The notes under the pieces were generated by a model that made no database searches, was not told where the DNA came from, and worked only from the letters and a program-made list of their open reading frames with translations. The position numbers and the translations under genes are program-made. Positions 1-6,193 of a stretch of 64,000 nt of DNA are shown piece after piece. The stretch covers positions 1,488,001 to 1,552,000 of the forward strand of contig NZ_SODF01000001.1 in NCBI RefSeq assembly GCF_004365875.1, in the 5' to 3' direction. Origin of the DNA: Kribbella kalugense. Lineage in GTDB: Bacteria > Actinomycetota > Actinomycetes > Propionibacteriales > Kribbellaceae. The stretch's first letter is position 1. Each line of letters opens with the position of its first letter.

Positions 1-1
1 G

Positions 2-340
2 GCGGGTGTGGTCGCGGCCGGCCGGTCCGCGCTGGTGGACGAGTTCGCCGACCGGCTGCCGTTCGGCTACGACACCCCGCTCGGCGAAAGCGGCGTACGA
101 CTGTCCGGTGGTCAGCGCCGCCGGGTCGCACTCGCCCGGGCCGCGGTCTCGTCGGCGCCGATGGTGCTGCTCGACGAGCCGACCGCGTCGCTCGACCCGG
201 TCTCCGCGGCCGCCGTGATCAATGCGATCCGGACCACGACCGCACACCGCACGGTCCTGCTCGTCACCCACGATCGCGACCTGGCGGCCATCGCCGACCG
301 GGTCGTCACGCTCGACCACCAACTCGCCGGAAGGAGGTGA
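2..340 (+). CDS. ABC transporter ATP-binding protein, C-terminal part (cut by window edge)
   Basis: Only the last 112 residues are in the window; the frame is open from the first bases, so the true start lies upstream. Visible are the ABC signature [14 protein letters not shown], the Walker B segment with catalytic Glu ([12 protein letters not shown]) and the H-loop (LLVTHDRD), that is, the second half of a nucleotide-binding domain. The style resembles CydC/CydD-type half-exporters, but the membrane domain is not visible, so the substrate is unknown. The last codons carry the ribosome binding site AAGGAGG (331-337) of the following Arg-Ser peptide gene, and the stop (338-340) is 5 nt before that start, implying translational coupling. 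Transport of the peptide is an inference from position only. Confidence 0.85.
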   Translation, partial: AGVVAAGRSALVDEFADRLPFGYDTPLGESGVRLSGGQRRRVALARAAVSSAPMVLLDEPTASLDPVSAAAVINAIRTTTAHRTVLLVTHDRDLAAIADRVVTLDHQLAGRR

Positions 341-345
341 ACCTC

Positions 346-438
346 ATGCGTATCAAGCCAGTCATGCACCACGGGCGGTCCCGGAGCCGGTCCCGTTCGC
401 GCAGCCGCAGCCGTTCCCGCAGCCGCTCGCGCGGCTGA
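346..438 (+). CDS. 30-residue peptide with nine Arg-Ser repeats, candidate modified-peptide precursor
   Basis: A short gene with a near-perfect ribosome binding site (AAGGAGG, 331-337) 8 nt before ATG. The product starts MRIKPVMHHG, continues as nine RS dipeptides and ends RG. Arg is written with cgg, cgt and cgc and Ser with tcc, tcg and agc; mixing TCN and AGC boxes argues for selection on the protein, although an 18-nt unit looks partly duplicated. There is no signal peptide, Cys or Thr. It lies between an ABC transporter gene and a Ser/Thr-kinase-like gene, with a hairpin after it. Known eukaryotic SR proteins are phosphorylated on RS repeats by SRPK kinases; here the kinase could act on the nine Ser residues, which is inference. 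Alternatives are a nucleic-acid-binding basic peptide or a chance ORF inside an upstream extension of the kinase frame, which is open back to 222. Confidence 0.6.
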   Translation: MRIKPVMHHGRSRSRSRSRSRSRSRSRSRG

Positions 439-444
439 CCCACC

Positions 445-478
445 AGCCTGCCGCCGGGCCACCACCCGGCGGCAGGCT
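445..478 (+). terminator. 14-bp hairpin between the Arg-Ser peptide gene and the kinase gene
   Basis: A perfect inverted repeat: AGCCTGCCGCCGGG (445-458) pairs with 465-478 across a 6-nt loop (ccacca). It starts 7 nt after the peptide stop and ends 22 nt before the kinase ATG. Only TTC follows, so it may be a leaky terminator or a 3' stabiliser. Such an element would leave more peptide mRNA than kinase mRNA, as is usual for precursor-enzyme operons. Confidence 0.6.
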
Positions 479-500
479 TCGACCCTTCTGGAGACTGATC

Positions 501-1277
501 ATGCTCATCGACACTGCTACCGATGACGTGGACGGACTGGCTGTCTGGGACTGGGCCGAAGGCTGCGAACTGCCGGGCGGAACATTCGCCATCGACCGCC
601 TCGGCGTCGGCCACCGCTCCGAGACCTGGCTGGTCTGGTCGGTCGCACTCTGGGCACCCGCCGTACTCAAAGCGGCCCGGCCCCATCAAATCCATCACCC
701 CCGCGCCGTCAAGTCCCTCCGCCGCGAGACCGCCGCGCTGTCCGGCAACCTGCACCCGGCCGTCCCCAGACTCCTGGCCGACGGCACGGACGAAGCGATC
801 CCGTACATCTTGGTCGAGTACGTCGACGGCCCGACCCTCGCCGACGAGCTCGAGGACAACGGCCTGCTCACCGGGCCCGAGGCCGCACTGCTCGGAGCAC
901 AACTGCTCCCTGCGCTGATGGCCCTCCACCATCGCGGCCTCGCACACCTGGACGTCAAACCCGACAACGTGGTCCTGCGCGACGGGCGACCCGTGCTGAT
1001 CGACTACGGCAGTGCGAGGCGGCTGGGCAGCGAGCAACCGGCCGGTCATCCTGTCGGCACGGAAGGCTATGCCTCGCCCGCCCAAGAAGCCTGCGAGCCA
1101 GTGTCCGCCGCGATGGACCTTTACAGCCTCGGCCGAACCCTCGCCGAGGCTTGCGGCGAGCTGCCCGACAGCCTGCAACTCCTCCTCGCGCCGCAACCCA
1201 ACTCAGCTGAAGCTTTGACAGCGCTCGCGGACGCGGCCGGCGAACTCCGGCCGTGGCCCGAATGGCTCAGGGCGTGA
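501..1277 (+). CDS. Stand-alone Ser/Thr-protein-kinase-like protein
   Basis: A 258-residue soluble protein that is essentially one kinase domain. Visible elements in order: a glycine-loop-like stretch (RLGVGHRSETW, residues 33-43), Lys57 in AVLKAA, Glu76 in LRRETAAL, the catalytic loop HLDVKPDNVVL (H149, D151, N156), DYG in place of DFG (168-170), the activation/P+1 segment GTEGYASPAQE and the D206-x-YSLG helix. All catalytic residues are present, so it should be active. There is no transmembrane or sensor domain, unlike Pkn-type kinases. The ATG at 501 is chosen because GGAG (490-493) sits 7 nt upstream, though the frame is open to 222. It follows the Arg-Ser peptide gene, the obvious candidate substrate by inference. 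Its 3' end overlaps the convergent SnoaL-like gene by 11 nt. Confidence 0.85.
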   Translation: MLIDTATDDVDGLAVWDWAEGCELPGGTFAIDRLGVGHRSETWLVWSVALWAPAVLKAARPHQIHHPRAVKSLRRETAALSGNLHPAVPRLLADGTDEAIPYILVEYVDGPTLADELEDNGLLTGPEAALLGAQLLPALMALHHRGLAHLDVKPDNVVLRDGRPVLIDYGSARRLGSEQPAGHPVGTEGYASPAQEACEPVSAAMDLYSLGRTLAEACGELPDSLQLLLAPQPNSAEALTALADAAGELRPWPEWLRA

Positions 1278-1719
1278 GGTCCATCGCCGCGCGCCCCTCC
1301 GGGAAGTACGTCGGGACCGATACCTGGTCGTGCACGACCATCCACTGTCCGTCGATCTTCTGCCACGCCGACGTCCAGCGCAGCCAGTAGTCGATCTTGC
1401 CGCCGTTGCTCAGACTGGCGTTCATATGGTTGAGGCTGTAGACGACGGCGAGGTTGCCGTCGACAAGCACGGTCAGGTCGCGGGTCTCGTACTCGAGCGG
1501 CAGCTGGAACATCGTGAAGACCTGCTTCCAGTTCGCCGCCTTCTTCTCCGCGCCGAGGTGCCGGAGCGGCGCTTCGATGTCGAACGAGACGATGTTCGGC
1601 GCGAAGATCGTCTTGAGCGTCTCCAGATCACCGGTGCGGACGGCGTCGAGCAGGCTCTCGATACGCTCGCGGATATCGACTTCGGCCAGTGCGTTCTGTG
1701 TGGCGTTGTCTGTGGTCAT
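1267..1719 (-). CDS. SnoaL-like/NTF2-fold protein
   Basis: 150 residues from MTTDNATQ, with the usual pattern of a SnoaL/DUF4440-type cone fold: an N-terminal helix (IRERIESLLDAVRTGDLETLKTIFAPNIVSFD) and strands ending WLRWTSAWQKIDGQWMVVHDQVSVP. Family members range from small hydrolases and isomerases to ligand-binding proteins, so no reaction can be assigned. A GTG at 1761 would add 14 residues, but this extension looks like promoter DNA, so ATG at 1719 is preferred. It is divergent from the ECF41 sigma gene, whose own C-terminal domain has the same fold, and the short shared intergenic region holds the candidate sigma promoter. Confidence 0.75.
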   Translation of the reverse strand: MTTDNATQNALAEVDIRERIESLLDAVRTGDLETLKTIFAPNIVSFDIEAPLRHLGAEKKAANWKQVFTMFQLPLEYETRDLTVLVDGNLAVVYSLNHMNASLSNGGKIDYWLRWTSAWQKIDGQWMVVHDQVSVPTYFPEGRAAMDLTP

Positions 1720-1755
1720 GATCGGTACGACGAGACAGCCGCGCGGACTGTCAGA

Positions 1756-1782
1756 CGTCACAGTTCGCCGGGCTGTCCCGTC
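1756..1782 (+). promoter_or_regulatory. Candidate ECF41-type autoregulatory promoter
   Basis: CGTCACA (1756-1762) and CGTC (1779-1782) are separated by exactly 16 bp. The published ECF41 consensus is close to TGTCACA-N16-CGTC, so one base differs. It lies 29 bp upstream of the chosen sigma start at 1812, in the right orientation. Seen directly: the two boxes and spacing. Inferred: that the sigma factor drives its own gene. Confidence 0.5.
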
Positions 1783-1811
1783 GTACGGGTATGAACGAGG
1801 AGAGGAGCGCC

Positions 1812-2708
1812 ATGAGCGAGCCGGGTCTGAGCGCGATCATGAGCGAGCGGCGGCAGCTGATCAACCTCGCCTACCGGCTGCTCGGATCGCTGGCCGACGC
1901 GGAGGACGTGGTCCAGGAGACGTACGCCCGCTGGTACGCGATGTCGCCGGCCGAGCAGCAGGCGATCGACAACCCGGCCGCCTGGCTGACCAAGGTCGCC
2001 AGCCGGGTCTGTCTCGACCTGCTGAGGTCCGCGCGATCGCGACGCGAGCGGTACGTCGGCGAGTGGATCCCGGAGCCGTTGCCGGAGAGCACCGAATGGC
2101 ACACCGGCCAGCCCGGGACCGCCGATCCGGCCGATCGGGTGACGCTGGACGAGTCGGTGAACATGGCGTTCCTCGTCGTCCTCGACGCGATGACACCGGC
2201 CGAGCGGGTCGCGTTCATCCTGCACGACGTCTTCCGCTACCCGTTCCCCGAAGTCGCCGAGATTGTCGGCCGGACCCCGGCCGCCTGCCGGCAGCTCGCC
2301 TCGTCGGCGCGGCGCCGGATCCAGGATGCCGAGATTCCGGCGGCGCCGTCGCCGCGTCGGGCGGAGCTGATCCGGCAGTTCAAGGCAGCTTGGGAGTCGA
2401 CCGACATCGCGGCGCTCGTCAACCTGCTCGACCCCGACGTGACGGCGGTCGCCGACGGCGGTGGCGTGGTGCAGGCCGCGCTCGCTCCGGTCCACGGTGG
2501 CGTCAATGTCGCGCAGTACTTCACCGGCCTGCCCATCTTCCAGCTCGGCCGCACGTTGCTCGAGCGGACGGTCAACGGCCAGCCGGGTCTGGTGATCCAG
2601 TTCGAGGGTGTCACCGAGACCGTGATCGCGTTCGACGTGGACGGCGACCACATCACCAACATCTGGGCGGTCAGGAACCCGGAGAAACTGCACCCCTGGA
2701 CGAACTGA
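1812..2708 (+). CDS. sigJ: ECF41-family (SigJ-like) RNA polymerase sigma factor with SnoaL-like C-terminal domain
   Basis: 298 residues. The N-terminal part holds sigma region 2 (LINLAYRLLGSLADAEDVVQE) and region 4 (LVVLDAMTPAERVAFILHDVF through PAACRQLASSARRRI), separated by the ECF41 linker signature WIPEPLP. A SnoaL-like regulatory domain follows (about residues 190-298) with the DGGG and NPEKL motifs typical of ECF41, where the C-terminal domain replaces a separate anti-sigma factor. ATG 1812 is chosen over 1791 because GGAGAGGAG lies directly upstream. A divergent SnoaL-like gene and a convergent ferredoxin-reductase gene flank it; ECF41 genes usually sit beside oxidoreductases or NTF2-like proteins. 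The 3' end overlaps the reductase gene by 38 nt. Confidence 0.88.
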   Translation: MSEPGLSAIMSERRQLINLAYRLLGSLADAEDVVQETYARWYAMSPAEQQAIDNPAAWLTKVASRVCLDLLRSARSRRERYVGEWIPEPLPESTEWHTGQPGTADPADRVTLDESVNMAFLVVLDAMTPAERVAFILHDVFRYPFPEVAEIVGRTPAACRQLASSARRRIQDAEIPAAPSPRRAELIRQFKAAWESTDIAALVNLLDPDVTAVADGGGVVQAALAPVHGGVNVAQYFTGLPIFQLGRTLLERTVNGQPGLVIQFEGVTETVIAFDVDGDHITNIWAVRNPEKLHPWTN

Positions 2709-3945
2709 CCAGCGTCATCACGGTCTCCTGGGCGCAGGCCTTGTTCACGCCGATCCCACCGCGAGCGCCGCGTTTGATCCAGCCCGCCACGTAGTGACCG
2801 GGCCGGTCGACGACGGCGCCGCGGACGTTGGGGACGATCCCGCGCTCCGGGTCGAACGGCAGTCCTTCGATCGGCTTCCCCTCGAACCCGATCGCGGTGA
2901 ACAGGTTGCCCGCAGCAATCGTCTCGCCATCGTCGAGCGTGAGCCCTTCGGGGCTCCATGCCGTCGGGCGGGCGTGGTAGCGCAGCTCAACCCGATCACC
3001 AGCTGCGGCCAGCAGTTCCTGCAGCGCTGACTGCGTGTACGCCGCTTCGGCGGGACCGCGTCGGCCGAGCAGCACGACTTCCTTGATCCCGCTGGCCGCG
3101 AGGGTCTCACGTACCTCGGCCGGGACGTTTGCCGATCGCAACCGTTCGTCGCCGCTCAACAGCATCCGCGCCAGGTCGAGCGCGACGTTTCCGTTGCCGA
3201 CGACAACCGCACGCGGACCGACGAGGTTGACCGGCAAGGTCGCTCCCGGCCGACCGTTGCACCAGGCAACGAAGTCTTCCGCGGTGCAGGCCGCGTCCTC
3301 GCCGGCGAGTCCGAGCCGACGGCTCCGGCGGGCGCCGACGGCGTGGACCACAGCGTCGTACCCGTCCGGCAGCTCCTCCGCGGCGGATCTGTTCCGCAGC
3401 TCGCTTGCGTCGCTTCCCGGGTGCCAGCGCACGCGTCGGTGCTCGACGATCCGCTCGAAGGTGTCGATGATCTGCTTGGTCTTCGGATGATCCGGCGCGA
3501 CGCCGTACCGCACGAGCCCGCCCACCTGCTCGAGCCGGTCGACCAGCGTCACCTCGGCCGTTGTCCGCAGCAACAACTCGCGGGTCGCATACATCCCGGC
3601 CGGCCCGGCCCCGACCACCAGCACCCGCCGCGGCCCACCACCCCAAACCTGGTACGACGGCGGCTCCCAAGTATCGAGGTCCATCGCCTCAAGCGGCTCC
3701 CGATCGGCGAAGTACTCAAGGTTCCGCTCGACATCCTCAGGCGCCGCCTGATCGGCCGGCTGGGCCGCGTCGACCGGGCAGATGTCCGCGCACGCTCCGC
3801 AGTCGATGCACGTCCGCGGATCGACGAACAGGCTCACGCCCGTGCCGAATCCGGGCTCACCGGGCGACGGATGGATGCTGTTCATCGGGCAGGCGGCGAC
3901 ACAGCTCGCGTCCGAGCAGCACTCCCCCGAGATCGCGTAGCTCAC
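2671..3945 (-). CDS. fprB: Compact FprB-like ferredoxin/ferredoxin-NADP reductase
   Basis: 424 residues. The first ~65 form a two-cluster ferredoxin (GECCSDASCVAACP and CIDCGACADICPVD) like mycobacterial FprB. An FAD/NADP reductase follows, with the FAD site VLVVGAGPAGMYATRELL, the motif GGLVRYGVAPDHPKTK, a second nucleotide site VVVGNGNVALDLARMLL, and the closing GHYVAGWIKRGARGGIG. FprB proteins are about 550 residues; here the stretch between the NADP site and the C-terminal FAD motif, and the tail after it, are short, so the protein is compact although its key motifs remain. Its ATG overlaps the stop of the diiron oxygenase gene by 4 nt, so the two are co-translated. It probably passes electrons from NADPH to that oxygenase; this is inference from the operon. 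Confidence 0.83.
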   Translation of the reverse strand: MSYAISGECCSDASCVAACPMNSIHPSPGEPGFGTGVSLFVDPRTCIDCGACADICPVDAAQPADQAAPEDVERNLEYFADREPLEAMDLDTWEPPSYQVWGGGPRRVLVVGAGPAGMYATRELLLRTTAEVTLVDRLEQVGGLVRYGVAPDHPKTKQIIDTFERIVEHRRVRWHPGSDASELRNRSAAEELPDGYDAVVHAVGARRSRRLGLAGEDAACTAEDFVAWCNGRPGATLPVNLVGPRAVVVGNGNVALDLARMLLSGDERLRSANVPAEVRETLAASGIKEVVLLGRRGPAEAAYTQSALQELLAAAGDRVELRYHARPTAWSPEGLTLDDGETIAAGNLFTAIGFEGKPIEGLPFDPERGIVPNVRGAVVDRPGHYVAGWIKRGARGGIGVNKACAQETVMTLVSSSRGAVSPGS

Positions 3946-4808
3946 AGCAGACCGGTCCGCCGATACACCCGGCTCGCGGCCGGCGTCAGCAGCCCGACCG
4001 AGCCGAGGAAGTCCATCAGGTTCGAACAGCTTGTCCGCAGCAACGACCGGTGATGCTCGTTCCGCCGCGCCTCGCGGACCGCCCGGTCAGCATCCAGGCC
4101 GACGTTCGCATAGACCTCGCGGCTCACCATGCTGGACACGATCATGTCCGCCGCGATCGCGATCACCAGCGCACTCACCCAGCGCCGACCGCGACTCGCC
4201 CCAGCGAGACGGTCCCGAGTCTCCTCGCGGGCGAACACCATGTGCCGCGACTCCTCGACGACATGGATGTGGTTCACCGTCCGGACCAGCGGCTCGACCC
4301 GGCGATCACGCATCCAGTCCCGCTGCATGACGTCCAGGACTTCCTCTGCCACCAGAATCGCGGCGTACGCCGACTCGCCGGTGGCGACCGTCTTGAACAT
4401 CCGCCCGAGCTCCCGGGCCAGCAACCGCGGCCGGTACGACGGCTCGACCAACCGCTCCGTCGCCCGCGCGAACATGATCGAGTGCCGGCACTCGTCGGCG
4501 ATCTCGGTCAGCGCCCACTGGAACTCGGCACTCCGCGGCTGCTTGTCGTACACGTCCCGCAGGATCATCTGCTGCAGGATCAGCTCGAACCAGATCCCGG
4601 TCGTCGCCACCGACGCCGACTCGTGCCGGGTCAGCTCCCGCTGCTGTGTGTCGGTCAGCTCGTCCCAGTACGGCGTGCCGTAGAGCGTGCTCCACTCCGG
4701 CGACATCCCGTACCCGTCGCCGATCGGCGCATCCCAGTCGATCTCGGTCTCCGGATCCCGGGACAACCGGGCGGCCGATCCGAGCAACCGCTGAGCGGTC
4801 TCGTCCAT
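3942..4808 (-). CDS. AurF-like diiron oxygenase
   Basis: 288 residues. Four helices carry carboxylate/His motifs of a diiron site: RHESASVATTGIW, TEIADECRHSIMFARATE, ESAYAAILVAEEVLDVMQRD and VNHIHVVEESRHMVFAREE. This is the pattern of the AurF (p-aminobenzoate N-oxygenase) family, cytosolic diiron enzymes that oxidise amines or hydroxylate substrates; the substrate here is unknown. ATG 4808 is set by GGAGGTG just upstream, although the frame runs to 4997. It overlaps the FprB-like reductase gene, its likely electron donor. A strong palindrome lies 22-50 bp before the start and probably controls the operon. Confidence 0.85.
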   Translation of the reverse strand: MDETAQRLLGSAARLSRDPETEIDWDAPIGDGYGMSPEWSTLYGTPYWDELTDTQQRELTRHESASVATTGIWFELILQQMILRDVYDKQPRSAEFQWALTEIADECRHSIMFARATERLVEPSYRPRLLARELGRMFKTVATGESAYAAILVAEEVLDVMQRDWMRDRRVEPLVRTVNHIHVVEESRHMVFAREETRDRLAGASRGRRWVSALVIAIAADMIVSSMVSREVYANVGLDADRAVREARRNEHHRSLLRTSCSNLMDFLGSVGLLTPAASRVYRRTGLL

Positions 4809-4829
4809 CCCACACCTCCGGCGCGATAT

Positions 4830-4858
4830 GACATCGTCTATGTAACATAGCCGCTGTC
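4830..4858. promoter_or_regulatory. 29-bp near-perfect palindrome, operator of the diiron oxygenase operon
   Basis: The core CTATGT-A-ACATAG (4838-4850) is a perfect inverted repeat, and symmetry extends to outer GACA (4830-4833) and TGTC (4855-4858), with only two of fourteen pairs mismatched. It lies 22-50 bp upstream of the oxygenase ATG. Size and symmetry suit a TetR-family dimer pair; the TetR gene 0.7 kb away is a candidate, but its own operator-like palindrome (6143-6156) differs. Confidence 0.65.
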
Positions 4859-4875
4859 CTAACCGCGCACAAGAG

Positions 4876-5493
4876 TCAATGAGTGAAGCTGAACAGGCTC
4901 TGACCGGTGACCAGCGGATCGGGCACGCCGTTGAAGCGGTGAACACCGACCCCGAATCCGGCGTCAGGTTCCGACACCCACACCCGCTCGAAGCCACGCG
5001 ACTCGAACCACTCGCAGATCGTCGGTACGAGGTCCGGTTCTTCGCGATGGCGGGTCCAGATCACCGTGGCGCCGGTGCGGCACAACTGTGGACTCGCGTC
5101 GACGGTCCGCTGGATGTCCTCGGGCGAGATGTTGCCGAAGATCCCGCACAGCAGAACCAGCTCAGCCGGCACCACGCCGACGTACTGATCCGTCAGGGAC
5201 GCGTCACCGGTGACAACCTCAACCTGGTCGAAGTCGCCGGCCCGCTCCCGCGCGGAGGCCGCTAGCTTGGGGTCCAGCTCGACGAGTCTGGCCTGAACGT
5301 CCGCCCGCCGCGGATGATCCGCCAGCACCTCGAGCAGGTCCCGGCCCTGCCCCGCACAGAGGCTGACCACCGGAACCGGACCGGCCGGCGCACGATCCAG
5401 TGCGTCCCGGACCTGCGCCTTCACGGCCTCCAGGCGACGGGACAGTTCGGATCCAGGTTCGTCGTACCGCTGATGCCACGTCTGCCAATCCAT
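4876..5493 (-). CDS. Putative SAM-dependent methyltransferase
   Basis: 205 residues from MDWQTWHQRYDEPGSELSRRL, an N-terminus typical of a class I methyltransferase-like family in actinobacteria. The nucleotide-binding loop reads VVSLCAGQGRDLLEVL (motif I), followed by the acidic strand end VELDPKL and TGDAS. The C-terminal half (VWTRHREEPDLVPTICEWFESRGF) suits a Rossmann methyltransferase, with FNGV near the end. The substrate is unknown. A GTG at 5523 would add ten residues and overlap the TetR gene; ATG 5493 keeps the conserved start. It lies 10 nt after the TetR stop on the same strand, so the two are probably co-transcribed. Confidence 0.7.
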   Translation of the reverse strand: MDWQTWHQRYDEPGSELSRRLEAVKAQVRDALDRAPAGPVPVVSLCAGQGRDLLEVLADHPRRADVQARLVELDPKLAASARERAGDFDQVEVVTGDASLTDQYVGVVPAELVLLCGIFGNISPEDIQRTVDASPQLCRTGATVIWTRHREEPDLVPTICEWFESRGFERVWVSEPDAGFGVGVHRFNGVPDPLVTGQSLFSFTH

Positions 5494-5503
5494 GCCCGGA
5501 AGG

Positions 5504-6106
5504 CTATTGGCCACCACCGACACTCCGGTCGAGCAGGTCGAAGGCCCGGTTGATCAGGGCAACCACTCGATCCCGGATCTCGTCGGCCTCGACTCCCTCC
5601 TGCGTCCAAAGCTCGACCATCCGCAGTGCGAGCGGATGAATGCTGAACACCTGATGCGCCAGGACTCGCGCGGTCAACTCGTCCACCTCGGTCGCCAGCG
5701 CGGCAGCGACCGCATCCTCGTGCCACGCCCACATCTGCTGACCCTTGGCCTGCAGCAACGCACTGCTGCCCAGGATCTTGCGGAAGTGCGCCGTCGCGCC
5801 GCTCGGATGATCCGCGAACCGTCCCAGCGACCGCCGGCGCAGGCCGGCGAGCAGACTCTCCCCGTCCCGCCTGTCCGCGACCGCCTCCAGCCAGCGCTGC
5901 TCGATCTCCTCGGCGCGGTCGAAGAACAGGTCCTCCTTGGCCGGGAAGTAGTTGAACACGGTCTTCACCGACACGTCCGCCGCCGCGGCGACCTCGGCGA
6001 CCGTGGTCTGGTCGAAGCCGCGCTCGGCGAACAACGCCAACGCCACATCGGCGATCCGCGCCCTGGTCTCCCGTTTCTTGCGTTCCCGCAGGCCGGTTTC
6101 CGCCAT
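5504..6106 (-). CDS. TetR-family transcriptional regulator
   Basis: 200 residues. A typical TetR helix-turn-helix spans residues ~9-55 (RKKRETRARIADVALALF, then TTVAEVAAAADVSVKTVFNYFPAKEDLF). The ligand domain follows and is unassigned. ATG 6106 is preferred over 6130 because AAGGAGG lies 8 nt upstream. The gene is divergent from the flavin monooxygenase gene; the 87-bp gap contains the palindrome CTATAACTTTATAG, a likely operator for both. The methyltransferase gene follows directly, and the diiron oxygenase operon beyond may be a second target. Confidence 0.9.
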   Translation of the reverse strand: MAETGLRERKKRETRARIADVALALFAERGFDQTTVAEVAAAADVSVKTVFNYFPAKEDLFFDRAEEIEQRWLEAVADRRDGESLLAGLRRRSLGRFADHPSGATAHFRKILGSSALLQAKGQQMWAWHEDAVAAALATEVDELTARVLAHQVFSIHPLALRMVELWTQEGVEADEIRDRVVALINRAFDLLDRSVGGGQ

Positions 6107-6142
6107 CTCCGCAACCTCCTTGCGACGCAAGCTTACATCCGG

Positions 6143-6156
6143 CTATAACTTTATAG
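6143..6156. promoter_or_regulatory. Candidate TetR operator between divergent genes
   Basis: CTATAA-CT-TTATAG is a perfect 14-bp palindrome in an AT-rich patch of otherwise GC-rich DNA. It is placed between the TetR start (6106) and the monooxygenase start (6194), where a repressor would cover both promoters. A related AT-rich half-site (TGTAATTTTAT) follows at about 6162-6172. Confidence 0.6.
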
Positions 6157-6193
6157 TCGAGTGTAATTTTATCCCAGAGTGTAGGAGACCATC

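Noticed and set aside
306-1196. 296-codon minus-strand ORF opposite the kinase
   Set aside because: No ribosome site or family motif; it mirrors the kinase frame, which has all catalytic residues.
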